Shown in pieces: positions 25,220 to 34,370 of a stretch of DNA of 64,000 nt. The stretch covers positions 372,001 through 436,000 of the forward strand of contig NZ_CDHO01000002.1 in assembly GCF_001006785.1 (NCBI RefSeq). The letters run 5' to 3'. Origin of the DNA: Hyphomicrobium_B sp001006785. GTDB lineage: Bacteria > Pseudomonadota > Alphaproteobacteria > Rhizobiales > Hyphomicrobiaceae. Both the position numbers and the translations under genes were made by a program. The notes under the pieces were generated by a model. That model had not been told where the DNA came from and did no database searches. It saw nothing but the letters and a program-made list of their open reading frames with translations. How positions within the stretch are numbered: the first letter of the stretch is position 1; each line of letters starts with the position of its first letter.

Positions 25220-25945
25220 ATGGAGACATCGCCAGCAGGTACGACTTTTTCGCCGATCTTGCAGCTCGAGGGCGTGACGCGATCGTTCCGCCAGGGTGAG
25301 CGCGAGATCGTGGTCCTGAAGGGTGTCGACGCCGTGCTGTGGCCGGGCCAGGCCGTCGCCCTCGTCGGACCGTCTGGCGCAGGCAAGTCGACGCTGCTGC
25401 ACATCACAGGGCTGCTCGAATCTCCGACGAGCGGCCGCGTCCTCCTGAACGGCCGTGACTGTGCGACGCTTTCGGAAGGCGAACGCACGCGGCTCCGGCG
25501 CAAGGAAATCGGTTTCGTCTATCAGTTCCATCAGTTGCTGCCGGAATTCTCGGCGCTTGAAAACGTCGTGCTGCCGCAGCTCATTCTTGGTCGCGCCCGC
25601 AAGGCTGCCGAAGCCCGCGCATTGGCCCTGCTCAGCGGCCTCGGCCTCGGCGAGCGCGCCAACCATCGCCCGGCGGAGCTTTCCGGCGGCGAGCAGCAGC
25701 GCGCTGCGATTTGCCGAGGACTGGCGAATTCGCCCAAGCTCTTGCTGGCCGACGAGCCGACCGGCAACCTCGATCCTCACACGTCCGAATACGTGTTCCG
25801 CGAGCTGATCGACCTCATTCGCCATCAGGGCGTCGCGGCGCTGATCGCGACCCACAACCTCGAATTGGCGCGGCGCATGGACCGCGTTCTGCAGATGCAC
25901 GAAGGGCGGCTCGTCGAGCTGGCTCCGGCAAGCGTCGGACGTTGA
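25220..25945 (+). CDS. lolD: Lipoprotein-releasing ABC transporter ATPase
   Basis: A 241-residue ATPase partner of the preceding permease. Walker A is GPSGAGKST, the Q-loop region FVYQFHQLLPEFSALENV, the signature LSGGEQQRAAICRGLAN, and Walker B LLLADEPTGNLDP with the switch His in ATHNLE. Start ATG 25220 lies 5 nt after the permease gene; an in-frame GTG at 25211, overlapping that stop, is an alternative. Confidence 0.95.
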   Translation: METSPAGTTFSPILQLEGVTRSFRQGEREIVVLKGVDAVLWPGQAVALVGPSGAGKSTLLHITGLLESPTSGRVLLNGRDCATLSEGERTRLRRKEIGFVYQFHQLLPEFSALENVVLPQLILGRARKAAEARALALLSGLGLGERANHRPAELSGGEQQRAAICRGLANSPKLLLADEPTGNLDPHTSEYVFRELIDLIRHQGVAALIATHNLELARRMDRVLQMHEGRLVELAPASVGR

Positions 25946-26012
25946 ACGCGCTGCCTTTTCCGGCTGTGGATGGCGTTCTGACGAAAACGGCTATGATGCC
26001 GTAGTCTAAAGC

Positions 26013-29000
26013 ATGGAACAGATTCGGCCCGCCAAAGCTCCGCAGTTCGTGCATCTCAAGGTGCATTCGGCATACTCGCTGCTCGAAGGCGCGCTGCCGA
26101 TCACCAAGCTCGCCAAGCTCGCCGAAGCGATGCAGCTTCCGGCGCTCGGCCTCACCGACAGCAACAACTTTTTCGGCGCGCTGGAATTTTCCGACAAGCT
26201 TTGGGGCGCGGGCGTGCAGCCGATCGCCGGCGGCTCGCTTGATGTCGACTTCGGCGACAACCGCGACGCGCAGCCGTCGGCGTTGCGATCGCTGAGCAAC
26301 GAACCGCGCAGCAAACCTGCGGGCAAGATCGCGCTGCTCGCGATGACGGCGGACGGCTTCGCCAATCTGATGCGGCTGTCGAAGGCGCTCTATTTTGAAG
26401 CCGCAGCCGACGAGCCCGCGCACGTCAAGATCGCGCGCATCGAAGAGTTTTCGGAAGGCATCATCGCGCTGACCGGCGGACCGCAAGGCCCGATCGATTC
26501 AGCCCTCCGCGACGGCCAGCACGATCTCGCCCTCGAGCGCATCAAAACGCTCGAGAAGATTTTCGGTGATCGGTTGTACGTCGAGGTGCAGCGCCACGGC
26601 CTGCCCGAGGAAGCCGACGTCGAGCCCGATCTTCTCGAACTCGCCTACGCACGGCGCATTCCGATCGTCGCGACGAACGAATGCTATTTCGCGCAACGGA
26701 GTGACTACGAGGCACACGACGTTCTGCTGTGCATCGCCGACGGCCGCTACGTCGTCGAAGACAACCGCCGTCGCGCCAGTCCCGAGCATTATCTCAAGAC
26801 CGAAGCTGAAATGGTATCGCTGTTCGCGGACCTGCCCGAGGCACTCGCCAACACGGTCGAGATCGCGATGCGCTGCACGGCGCGGCCAGAGGGCCGCAAG
26901 CCGATCCTGCCGCGCTTCGTCAAAGCCGACGACAGTTTGAGCGAGATTGAAAACTTCCGGCTCGAAGCAGCCGAACTCAAAGCGCAGGCCAAGGACGGTC
27001 TCGCGCGGCGCTTGGCGGCGCACGGGCCCGCGGCGGGATTTACGGTCGAGGACTACGAGAAGCGGCTCGTCTACGAAATCGACGTCATCACACAGATGAA
27101 GTTTCCGGGCTACTTCCTGATCGTGGCCGACTTCATCAAGTGGTCGAAAGCCAACGGCGTTCCGGTCGGGCCGGGCCGCGGATCGGGTGCGGGTTCGCTC
27201 GTCGCGTACGCGCTGACGATCACCGATCTCGATCCTTTGCAATTCGGGCTGCTGTTCGAGCGCTTCCTCAATCCCGAACGTATTTCGATGCCGGACTTCG
27301 ACGTCGATTTCTGCCAGGAAAAACGCGATCGCGTCATCGACTATGTGCAGAAAAAATACGGCGACGATCGCGTCGCGCAGATCATCACGCACGGAAAGCT
27401 GCAGGCGCGCGCCGTGCTGCGCGACGTCGGCCGCGTGCTGCAGATGCCATACGGTCAGGTCGACCGGCTGTGCAAACTCGTGCCGAACAATCCGGCTAAT
27501 CCAGTCACGCTGGCGCAAGCGATCGAGGGTGAGCCGAAGCTGCAGGAAGAGCGCGACCGTGAACCGATCGTCGCGCGCCTTCTCGAAATCGCGCAGAAGC
27601 TCGAAGGCCTTTATCGTCACGCATCGACGCACGCCGCCGGCATGGTGATCGGCGACAGGCCGCTCGAAGAACTGGTGCCGCTTTATCGCGATCCGAAATC
27701 GCATTTTCCCATCACGCAATACAACTGGAAGATGGTCGAGGCGGCGGGCCTCGTGAAGTTCGACTTCCTCGGTCTCAAAACGCTGACCGTGCTCGAAAAG
27801 GCCGTCAAGCTGATCAGCCAGGTGCGGGGCGTCACCGTCGATCTGCCAAGCCTGCCGCTCGACGACAAGCCGACCTACGACATGCTGGCGAAGGCCGATA
27901 CGGCTGGCGTCTTCCAGCTTGAAAGTACCGGCATGCGCGAAAGCTTGAAGCGGCTGAAGCCCGACCGCTTCGAAGACATCATCGCCATGGTCGCGCTCTA
28001 CCGGCCGGGTCCGATGGACAACATTCCGACCTACATCAACCGCAAGCACGGCGAGGAGCCCGTCGATTACCTGCATCCGATGCTCGAAGGCATTCTGAAG
28101 GAAACCTACGGCGTCATCATCTACCAGGAGCAGGTCATTCAGATCGCGCAGGTGATGGGCGGCTACACGCTCGGACAGGCCGACATGCTTCGCCGCGCGA
28201 TGGGTAAAAAAGACAAAGCCGAAATGGCGAAGCAGCAGGCGCGCTTCGTCGAGGGCGCCGTCGCTAAAGGCGTGAAGAAAGAAGAAGCGAAGTACATCTT
28301 CGAACTCGTCGATAAGTTCGCCGGATACGGCTTCAACAAATCGCACGCGGCGGCCTATGCGCTCGTCAGCTATCACACGGCCTATTTGAAGGCGAACTTC
28401 CGCGAGGAATTCTTTGCAGCGTCCATGACGCTCGATATGGGCAACACGGACAAACTCGCGATGTTTGCGTCAGAGGCGCGCAAATCGGGAATTCGCATGC
28501 TGCCGCCGTGCGTCAATCAATCGGCCGTCGATTTCGGCGTCGAACCGGCGGCGGAAGGCGCGAAGCACGGCGCTATCCGCTATTCACTGGCCGCGCTGAA
28601 GAACATCGGCGCCGGCGCCGTCGAAACGATCGTCAACGAACGCAACGAGAAGGGCGCATTCAAATCGCTCGCCGATTTTGCCGAACGCGTCGATGCAAAA
28701 GCGCTCAACAAGCGCGCCATCGAAACACTGGCAAAAGGCGGCGCGTTCGATGCGTTCAATAACGATCGCGCGCGCGTCGCAGCGAACGCCGATACGATCC
28801 TCGCGTCGGCACAGCGGCGCACGGCGAACGAAGCGCAGGGCATGACCGATCTCTTCGGCTCTGGCGGCAAGGCAGCGGAACTCGTGTTGCGTTCGGCGGA
28901 AGGCTGGACGCCGATGGAACGCTTGGCCGCCGAATTCGAGGCCATCGGATTCTATCTCTCGGGCCATCCGCTCGATCAATACGATCATGTGCTGTCAAAG

Positions 29001-29555
29001 CTCGGCGTCAGAAAATTCACCGAATTCGAAACGCTGACCGAGCGCGGCGCGACGGCTGGGCGTTTGGCAGGCGTCGTCATCGCAGCGCGCGAACGGCGCT
29101 CGCAGAAGGGCAACAAGTTCGCCTTCGCATCGTTCTCCGATGCGACGGGTCAGTTCGAAGCCGTGATCTTTTCCGACACGCTCGCAGTTTGCCGCGAACT
29201 CCTCGAGCCCGGAACGCCGGTCATCGTTTCGGTCGAAGCCGAGCGCGATGGCGACACGCTGAAAATGCGCGTGCAATCGATCGAAGCGCTCGATAAGGCG
29301 GCCGCGGGCGTTGCACGCAATCTGCGCGTCGTTCTCGATCAGCGCGAATGCGCGGGAGCCAACGGCGCACGTCTCGCCGAAATCAGCAGCCGCCTGAAGC
29401 CGACGCATCGCGGCGGCGAAGTGCGCATCGTGCTTCCGCTGTTGGATCGCGGTTGCGAAGTGGATTTGATTCTACCTGGACGCTACGACGTTTCGCCGTT
29501 GGAGGCCGGTCGCATCGCGGCGCTGCCGATCGTGGTGGAAGTCGTCGAGGCGTAA
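26013..29555 (+). CDS. dnaE: DNA polymerase III subunit alpha
   Basis: An 1180-residue replicative polymerase. It opens with the PHP domain (FVHLKVHSAYSLLEGA, residues about 10-25), continues with the polymerase palm (GPGRGSGAGSLVAYALTITD and MPDFDVDFCQEKRDRVIDYV, which holds catalytic Asp residues), the fingers and tandem HhH region (GYGFNKSHAAAYALVSYHTA) and an OB-fold near the C-terminus (GVVIAARERRSQKGNKFAFA). Length and order are those of the DnaE1 replicase. It begins 67 nt after lolD and is the last gene of this co-directional run. Confidence 0.97.
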   Translation: MEQIRPAKAPQFVHLKVHSAYSLLEGALPITKLAKLAEAMQLPALGLTDSNNFFGALEFSDKLWGAGVQPIAGGSLDVDFGDNRDAQPSALRSLSNEPRSKPAGKIALLAMTADGFANLMRLSKALYFEAAADEPAHVKIARIEEFSEGIIALTGGPQGPIDSALRDGQHDLALERIKTLEKIFGDRLYVEVQRHGLPEEADVEPDLLELAYARRIPIVATNECYFAQRSDYEAHDVLLCIADGRYVVEDNRRRASPEHYLKTEAEMVSLFADLPEALANTVEIAMRCTARPEGRKPILPRFVKADDSLSEIENFRLEAAELKAQAKDGLARRLAAHGPAAGFTVEDYEKRLVYEIDVITQMKFPGYFLIVADFIKWSKANGVPVGPGRGSGAGSLVAYALTITDLDPLQFGLLFERFLNPERISMPDFDVDFCQEKRDRVIDYVQKKYGDDRVAQIITHGKLQARAVLRDVGRVLQMPYGQVDRLCKLVPNNPANPVTLAQAIEGEPKLQEERDREPIVARLLEIAQKLEGLYRHASTHAAGMVIGDRPLEELVPLYRDPKSHFPITQYNWKMVEAAGLVKFDFLGLKTLTVLEKAVKLISQVRGVTVDLPSLPLDDKPTYDMLAKADTAGVFQLESTGMRESLKRLKPDRFEDIIAMVALYRPGPMDNIPTYINRKHGEEPVDYLHPMLEGILKETYGVIIYQEQVIQIAQVMGGYTLGQADMLRRAMGKKDKAEMAKQQARFVEGAVAKGVKKEEAKYIFELVDKFAGYGFNKSHAAAYALVSYHTAYLKANFREEFFAASMTLDMGNTDKLAMFASEARKSGIRMLPPCVNQSAVDFGVEPAAEGAKHGAIRYSLAALKNIGAGAVETIVNERNEKGAFKSLADFAERVDAKALNKRAIETLAKGGAFDAFNNDRARVAANADTILASAQRRTANEAQGMTDLFGSGGKAAELVLRSAEGWTPMERLAAEFEAIGFYLSGHPLDQYDHVLSKLGVRKFTEFETLTERGATAGRLAGVVIAARERRSQKGNKFAFASFSDATGQFEAVIFSDTLAVCRELLEPGTPVIVSVEAERDGDTLKMRVQSIEALDKAAAGVARNLRVVLDQRECAGANGARLAEISSRLKPTHRGGEVRIVLPLLDRGCEVDLILPGRYDVSPLEAGRIAALPIVVEVVEA

Positions 29556-29704
29556 AGTCGGCGTCCGAACTTCTGGTTGCGCGCACGCGCGCGGCGCACC
29601 TTGCTCCACCGAATTATCTTATCAGCGACGACGGCTTTTTCCCCGCTCACGCGTTAAGGGTCCGGACGTGCCGAGACGCGTCATATGCTAGATAGGAGCC
29701 TACG

Positions 29705-29956
29705 ATGAAAAAGAGTCTGATCGCAGCTGCGGCCTTCGCCGCTCTGACGCTCGGCGGCGCAAGCATGGCGAGCGCCGGTGTTGCCAGTTCCGGCCTAAAT
29801 GGCATCAGCACGCACAACAGCAGCTCGGCTGCTGAGCACGTCGACTACCGTCGCCACGGTCACTACAAAAAGCGCACCTACAAGCGCAACTGGTGGCACA
29901 AGAAGAAGTGGGTCTGCCGCTATCGTCACGGCCACCGCAATTGCTTCTGGCGCTAA
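29705..29956 (+). CDS. Small secreted basic protein with C-x8-C end
   Basis: An 83-residue protein with GATAGGAGCC about 5 nt before ATG 29705. Residues 1-24 form a signal peptide (MKKSLIAAAAFAALTLGG, then ASMASA). The mature part has a Ser/Asn-rich start and a basic aromatic end with YKKRTYKRNWWHKKKW and the C-x8-C motif CRYRHGHRNC. That end resembles the protein at 400-660. No function is known. A hairpin follows at 29973-30005. Confidence 0.7.
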   Translation: MKKSLIAAAAFAALTLGGASMASAGVASSGLNGISTHNSSSAAEHVDYRRHGHYKKRTYKRNWWHKKKWVCRYRHGHRNCFWR

Positions 29957-29972
29957 GCCAGTCTGTTTCTCA

Positions 29973-30005
29973 GGAGAAGGCTGTCTGCAAGACGCAGCCT
30001 TCTTC
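29973..30005 (+). terminator. Hairpin after small secreted protein gene
   Basis: GGAGAAGGCTGT pairs with GCAGCCTTCTTC over 12 positions, including two G-U pairs, with a 9-nt loop; the descending arm is followed by TGACATAG, so the T-tract is poor. It begins 16 nt after the stop codon. Confidence 0.55.
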
Positions 30006-30063
30006 TGACATAGTTTGGGCGCAAGGGTCGCCCGCGCCAGCCCAGCCGAAACGAGGGAACATC

Positions 30064-30429
30064 ATGTCAAAACTCTATGCTGCCGTTATCGCCGCTCTGC
30101 TGATCGTTCCTGCCGCTCATGCGCAGGAAGCGAAAAACGCGCCCGCGCCCGCCAAAATGAGTGCTGCGGACATCAAGTCGACACTGGATGCGGCGGCGGC
30201 CGACCCGGCGAAAGTCAAAGCCTACTGCGCCATGTCGAAAAAAATGGACGAAGTCGGTGACGACCAGAAGAAGGCCGAAGCCGCCGGCGATGAGATCGAC
30301 GGGTATTTCAAAGTGCTCGGCGACGATTTCGAGAATGCATGGGATGCCGGTCAGGACGCAGCCGACGAAACGCCGGAAGCCAAAGCCATGGACGAAGGCA
30401 TGACGGCTCTCGACGCGAAGTGTAAGTAA
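30064..30429 (+). CDS. Secreted protein of unknown function
   Basis: A 121-residue protein with ACGAGGGAAC upstream of ATG 30064. Residues 1-20 form a signal peptide (MSKLYAAVIAALLIVPAAHA). The mature protein (121 minus 20) is acidic, Ala/Asp/Lys-rich and probably alpha-helical, with two Cys (KAYCAMSKK and the last-but-one residue region DAKCK) that could form one disulfide. I recognise no named family. Hairpins follow at 30447-30469 and 30471-30499. Confidence 0.7.
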   Translation: MSKLYAAVIAALLIVPAAHAQEAKNAPAPAKMSAADIKSTLDAAAADPAKVKAYCAMSKKMDEVGDDQKKAEAAGDEIDGYFKVLGDDFENAWDAGQDAADETPEAKAMDEGMTALDAKCK

Positions 30430-30470
30430 TCGCGAGCGTCATTTTCCTGGACGAAAAATTTAAGTCCAGT

Positions 30471-30499
30471 CGATCGCCGTGCCGTCTGATCGGCGATCG
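30471..30499 (+). terminator. Hairpin pair after the secreted protein gene
   Basis: A perfect 9-bp stem, CGATCGCCG with CGGCGATCG, loop of 11 nt. Just upstream CTGGAC (30447-30452) and GTCCAG (30464-30469) form a smaller stem. Neither is followed by a T-tract. The remaining 30500-30816 interval holds no supported gene and must carry the rpsB promoter and leader. Confidence 0.45.
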
Positions 30500-30567
30500 C
30501 AATCCCAATACAACGGTACGCGGCCGCCTGAGCGCTTGAACTCTGCGGATAGCGTGCCGTTTTTCTT

Positions 30568-30597
30568 TTGCCTAGCGTCCGAGCAGTGCGTTATAGG
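30568..30597 (+). promoter_or_regulatory. Possible rpsB-tsf promoter
   Basis: TTGCCT at 30568-30573 and TATAGG at 30592-30597 are 18 nt apart, a fair match to a housekeeping-sigma promoter. It would give a leader of about 210 nt before rpsB. Weak evidence; no other candidate in the interval looked better. Confidence 0.3.
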
Positions 30598-30816
30598 CAA
30601 CTCGGAGCGTGCCGAATGCCGCGCTTTCAAGCGGCACGCGTGGGTTGCGCTTCCGGACAAACCCCCGTATACAGCCGCCATCTCACACGCGAGACCATGC
30701 GCCATGCGGATGAAAAGCCCCGCGTCGCGCTCCGGTGGAGAAACGTAAGCCCCTGAAAAGGCTTGCTGATCTCTTCTCAGTCTTGCGGAGGTCTAACCGG
30801 AAAAGGATCCTATTCG

Positions 30817-31806
30817 ATGGCACTTCCTGCCTTCAATATGCGTCAGCTTTTGGAAGCTGGCGTTCACTTCGGCCACCAGGCTCACCGCTGGAACCCCAAG
30901 ATGGCGCCGTTCATCTATGGGTCGCGCAACAAAATCCACATTCTCGACCTGACGCAGACGGTGCCGATGTTACACCAGGCGCTGCTCAAGGTTTCCGATA
31001 CCGTCGCCGGTGGCGGTCGCGTTCTGTTCGTCGCGACGAAGCGTCAGGCATCCGACGGCATTGCCGAAGCTGCGAAGCGCAGCGCGCAGTACTTCATCAA
31101 CCACCGCTGGCTCGGCGGCACGCTGACCAACTGGAAGACGGTTTCGCAGTCGATCCGTCGCCTGCGTCAGCTGGACGACATTCTTGCCGACCCGCAGGGC
31201 CGCACCAAGAAGGAAGTGCTGAACCTGACGCGTGAGCGCGACAAGCTCAACCAGTCGCTCGGCGGCATCAAGGACATGGGTGGCACGCCCGATCTCCTCG
31301 TCGTCATCGATACCAACAAGGAATCGATCGCGATCCAGGAAGCACGCAAGCTCAACATCCCGATCGTTGCGATCGTCGATACGAACTGCGATCCCGACGG
31401 CATCGACTATCCGGTTCCGGGCAACGACGACGCTGGCCGCGCGATCACGCTCTATTGCGATCTGATGGCGCGCGCCGCCCTCGACGGCATCGAGCGCGCT
31501 CAGGGCTCCTCCGGGATCGATATCGGTGCGTCCGAAGCCCCGCCTGCCGAGGATCTGCCGAAGGTCACGTTCAAGGGCATCGAAGCGCCGCGCGGCGAAG
31601 CCGACGATCTCAAGCGCATCACCGGCATCACGCCGAAGCTCGAGCAGCGCCTCAACGACGCTGGCGTCTACCACTTCTGGCAGCTCGCCGACCTCGACGC
31701 CGATTATTCGGCGGCGCTCGACCGGCAGCTGAAGCTCAAGGGTCAGGTCGTCAAAGAAGATTGGGTTGCGCAGGCTAAGAAGCTCGTGGAAGCAGCCTCC
31801 GTATAA
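30817..31806 (+). CDS. rpsB: 30S ribosomal protein S2 with C-terminal extension
   Basis: A 329-residue S2; the E. coli protein is about 240. The S2 core is clear from MRQLLEAGVHFGHQAHRWNP, NHRWLGGTLTNWKTVSQSIR and VAIVDTNCDPDGIDYPVPGN. After residue 264 comes an added helix-hairpin-helix-like domain (RITGITPKLEQRLNDAGVYH, then GQVVKEDWVAQAKKLVEAAS) that matches the end of NuoE in this window. AAAAGGATCC precedes ATG 30817; upstream in-frame codons are not conserved. S2 joins the 30S subunit late and helps bind S1. tsf follows as usual, with two hairpins between. Confidence 0.97.
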   Translation: MALPAFNMRQLLEAGVHFGHQAHRWNPKMAPFIYGSRNKIHILDLTQTVPMLHQALLKVSDTVAGGGRVLFVATKRQASDGIAEAAKRSAQYFINHRWLGGTLTNWKTVSQSIRRLRQLDDILADPQGRTKKEVLNLTRERDKLNQSLGGIKDMGGTPDLLVVIDTNKESIAIQEARKLNIPIVAIVDTNCDPDGIDYPVPGNDDAGRAITLYCDLMARAALDGIERAQGSSGIDIGASEAPPAEDLPKVTFKGIEAPRGEADDLKRITGITPKLEQRLNDAGVYHFWQLADLDADYSAALDRQLKLKGQVVKEDWVAQAKKLVEAASV

Positions 31807-31826
31807 GGGCGCGGATTTCGCGCCCT
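31806..31826 (+). repeat. Hairpin at the rpsB stop codon
   Basis: AGGGCGCG and CGCGCCCT form an 8-bp stem with a 5-nt loop beginning at the last base of the rpsB stop. Without a T-tract it is more likely an attenuating or stabilising element than a full terminator. Confidence 0.5.
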
Positions 31827-31858
31827 CACACGGGTTGAACTTGTGAATCAGGACAACA

Positions 31859-31878
31859 GAGGCGCCTTTTGGCGCCTC
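31859..31878 (+). repeat. Hairpin just upstream of tsf
   Basis: A perfect 8-bp stem, GAGGCGCC with GGCGCCTC, closed by a TTTT loop, 19 nt before the tsf start. Its position invites a role in tuning tsf translation or rpsB-tsf read-through; this is inference from placement only. Confidence 0.5.
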
Positions 31879-31897
31879 GAACCTAATGGGTGACAGG

Positions 31898-32821
31898 ATG
31901 ACGACGATCACCGCAGCAGATGTGAAGAAGCTGCGCGACATGACCGGCGCAGGCATGATGGATTGCAAGACGGCGCTGACCGAAACCGGCGGCGATATCG
32001 AAGCCGCCGTCGACTGGCTGCGCAAGAAGGGTCTTTCGAAAGCCGCGAAGAAGTCGGGACGCATCGCCGCCGACGGTCTCATCGGCATCGTTGCGAAGGG
32101 CCGCGAAGGCGCCGTCGTCGAGGTCAACTCGGAAACCGACTTCGTTGCGCGCAACGAGCAGTTCCAGACCATCGTCCGTGACATCGCTTCGCTCGCGCCC
32201 GCCGCGAAGGGCGATCTCAAGACGCTGCTGGCTGCGACCTATCCGGGCTCGAAGAACACCGTCGAAGTCCAGCTGCAGGAAGCCGTTGCGACGATCGGCG
32301 AGAACATGACGCTGCGCCGCACGTCCGCGATCGCCGTCAAGGAAGGCGTCGTCGCCGACTACGTTCACAGCCGCGTCGCCGACGGCCTCGGCAAGATCGG
32401 CGTGCTGGTCGCGCTCGAAAGCGCTGGCGACGAGCCGACGCTGTTTGAGATCGGACGCCAGCTCGCGATGCACGTCGCGGCAGCGAGCCCGCTGGCTCTC
32501 GACATCGCCTCCGTTCCCGCCGACGTGATCGAGCGCGAAAAGGCGATCCTGGCCGAGAAGAACCAGGGCAAGAAGCCTGAGATGCTCGAGAAGATCGTCG
32601 CCGGCGGCATCAAAGCCTTCGCCAAGGAGAACTGCCTGCTCGAGCAGCAGTACATCCACGACACGACAAAGACGGTCGCTCAGGCCGTGAAGGAAGCCGA
32701 AAGCCGCGCCGGCGCACCGATCAAGGTTGCGGGCTACATCCGCTACGCGCTGGGCGAAGGCATCGACAAGAAGGAAGAGGACTTCGGCGAGGAAGTCCGC
32801 AAGCTCGCGAGCGGCGGCTAG
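31898..32821 (+). CDS. tsf: Elongation factor Ts
   Basis: A 307-residue guanine-nucleotide exchange factor for EF-Tu. The N-terminal UBA-like domain has VKKLRDMTGAGMMDCKTALT and the core has the TDFVARNEQF motif. I chose ATG 31898 (MTTITAADVKK), which matches family N-termini and has GGGTG upstream; ATG 31886 would add four residues. The C-terminal HDTTKTVAQAV region is standard. A strong terminator closes the rpsB-tsf unit. Confidence 0.97.
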   Translation: MTTITAADVKKLRDMTGAGMMDCKTALTETGGDIEAAVDWLRKKGLSKAAKKSGRIAADGLIGIVAKGREGAVVEVNSETDFVARNEQFQTIVRDIASLAPAAKGDLKTLLAATYPGSKNTVEVQLQEAVATIGENMTLRRTSAIAVKEGVVADYVHSRVADGLGKIGVLVALESAGDEPTLFEIGRQLAMHVAAASPLALDIASVPADVIEREKAILAEKNQGKKPEMLEKIVAGGIKAFAKENCLLEQQYIHDTTKTVAQAVKEAESRAGAPIKVAGYIRYALGEGIDKKEEDFGEEVRKLASGG

Positions 32822-32849
32822 GCGGAATCGCGTTCGCGCGTTAGGTATC

Positions 32850-32882
32850 AACCGGCCGAGCCACGCGTTCGGCCGGTTTTTT
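32850..32882 (+). terminator. Rho-independent terminator after tsf
   Basis: AACCGGCCGA pairs perfectly with TCGGCCGGTT over 10 bp, loop GCCACGCGT, and a run of six T ends at 32882. It separates rpsB-tsf from pyrH. Confidence 0.9.
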
Positions 32883-32908
32883 ATGCAGATCGACGGGAGT
32901 AGGTGGCG

Positions 32909-33643
32909 ATGGCGGCGCGCGGATCTGATCTCAAATACAAGCGGCTGCTGCTGAAGCTTTCCGGCGAAGCCCTGATGGGCAAGCAGCCCTACGGCATCGA
33001 TATGTCGGTCGCCGACCGGCTGGCTGGCGACATCGCCGAGGCGACGGCAGCCGGAGCCCAGATCGCGGTTGTCATCGGTGGCGGCAATATCTTTCGCGGC
33101 CTTTCAGGCGCCGCGAAAGGCATGGACCGCGCGACGGCCGATTACATGGGCATGCTCGCGACCGTTATGAACGCGCTGGCGTTCCAGAACGCGCTCGATC
33201 ACAAGGGCGTCCCCGCGCGCGTTCTCTCGGCTATTCCGATGCCGACGGTCTGCGAAAGCTACGTTCGCCCGAAATCGCTGAGCTATCTCGCGAAATCTCA
33301 GGTCGTGCTGTTCGCTGCGGGCACCGGCAATCCGTTCTTCACGACCGACACGGCTGCCGTCCTGCGCGCCATTGAAATGAATTGTGACGCTGTTCTGAAG
33401 GCGACGCAGGTTGATGGCGTCTACTCGGCCGATCCGAAGAAACATCCGGACGCCAAGCGCTACGACCGCCTGAGCTATGCTGAAGTTTTAGCTAACGATC
33501 TCAAAGTGATGGATGGAGCGGCCATTGCTCTTGCCCGAGACAACCGACTTCCGCTAATTGTGGTTTCCATCGACGAACCAGGAAACCTCTTGAAAGTGCT
33601 GCGCGGCGAAGCGCGTCAGACGATCATCGAGACTACCGGTTGA
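32909..33643 (+). CDS. pyrH: Uridylate kinase
   Basis: A 244-residue hexameric UMP kinase of the amino-acid-kinase fold, which makes UDP for nucleotide and envelope precursors. Motifs: KRLLLKLSGEALMG, IAVVIGGGNIFRGLSGAAKG, ADYMGMLATVMNALAFQNAL and GTGNPFFTTDTAAVLRAIEM. ATG 32909 has GGGAG 9 nt upstream; a GTG at 32903 would add two residues. It starts only 26 nt after the tsf terminator. Confidence 0.96.
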   Translation: MAARGSDLKYKRLLLKLSGEALMGKQPYGIDMSVADRLAGDIAEATAAGAQIAVVIGGGNIFRGLSGAAKGMDRATADYMGMLATVMNALAFQNALDHKGVPARVLSAIPMPTVCESYVRPKSLSYLAKSQVVLFAAGTGNPFFTTDTAAVLRAIEMNCDAVLKATQVDGVYSADPKKHPDAKRYDRLSYAEVLANDLKVMDGAAIALARDNRLPLIVVSIDEPGNLLKVLRGEARQTIIETTG

Positions 33644-33726
33644 AATCCGCGGCAGCGTTTTCGCCCTGCGCCGCGTGCCATCGCGGCTGCGATGGCGGCG
33701 CACCGTGTCCGTTGGGAGGATAACGC

Positions 33727-34290
33727 ATGTCTTTGATTGCACACGATATCAACGAAGTCGAAAAGCGCATGCGCGCATCGCTCGACGCTCTGAAGCGGGA
33801 ATTTTCCGGACTGCGGACCGGACGCGCCAGCGCCAACCTGCTCGATCCCGTCCACGTCATGGTCTACGGGGCCAGAATGCCGCTCAATCAGGTCGCGACC
33901 GTTTCCGTGCCGGAGCCGCGCATGATCTCGGTCCAGGTCTGGGATCGCAGCAACGTGACAGCGGTCGACAAGGGCATCCGCGAGGCCAACCTCGGGCTCA
34001 ACCCGATCATGGACGGGCAGATCCTGCGCCTGCCGATTCCGTCCCTGACCGCCGATCGCCGCCAGGAACTCGTCAAGCTCGCTCACAAATATGCCGAGCA
34101 ATCGAAAGTTGCGGTTCGTAACGTCCGTCGCGAAGCCATGGATCTTTTGAAAAAGCTCGAAAAAGACGGCAAGATGAGTCAGGACGATCATCGCGGCCAT
34201 TCCGAGAAGGTCCAGGAGCTGACAGACCGGATCATCAAGGAGGTCGACTCGACGCTCGTCACGAAAGAGGCTGAAATCCAGAAAGTATAG
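33727..34290 (+). CDS. frr: Ribosome recycling factor
   Basis: A 187-residue factor that, with EF-G, splits the post-termination ribosome. It has the family motifs LRTGRASANLLDPV, YGARMPLNQVATVSVPEPRM and VRNVRREAMDLLKKLEKDGK. ATG 33727 is preceded by TGGGAGGATAACGC, a strong ribosome binding site. It follows pyrH by 83 nt, the widely conserved order. Confidence 0.97.
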   Translation: MSLIAHDINEVEKRMRASLDALKREFSGLRTGRASANLLDPVHVMVYGARMPLNQVATVSVPEPRMISVQVWDRSNVTAVDKGIREANLGLNPIMDGQILRLPIPSLTADRRQELVKLAHKYAEQSKVAVRNVRREAMDLLKKLEKDGKMSQDDHRGHSEKVQELTDRIIKEVDSTLVTKEAEIQKV

Positions 34291-34370
34291 GCGGTCGGGG
34301 CGAGGGAGCCTCAGAGCTCATCGATCTTTTTGTGCGCCGTCCGGCGCTTCATTACAGAGGCCAGGCCAGA

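Noticed and set aside
30479..30748. An 89-codon plus-strand open frame before rpsB
   Set aside because: No ribosome binding site, odd composition, and it lies in the expected rpsB leader and on top of a hairpin and a possible promoter.
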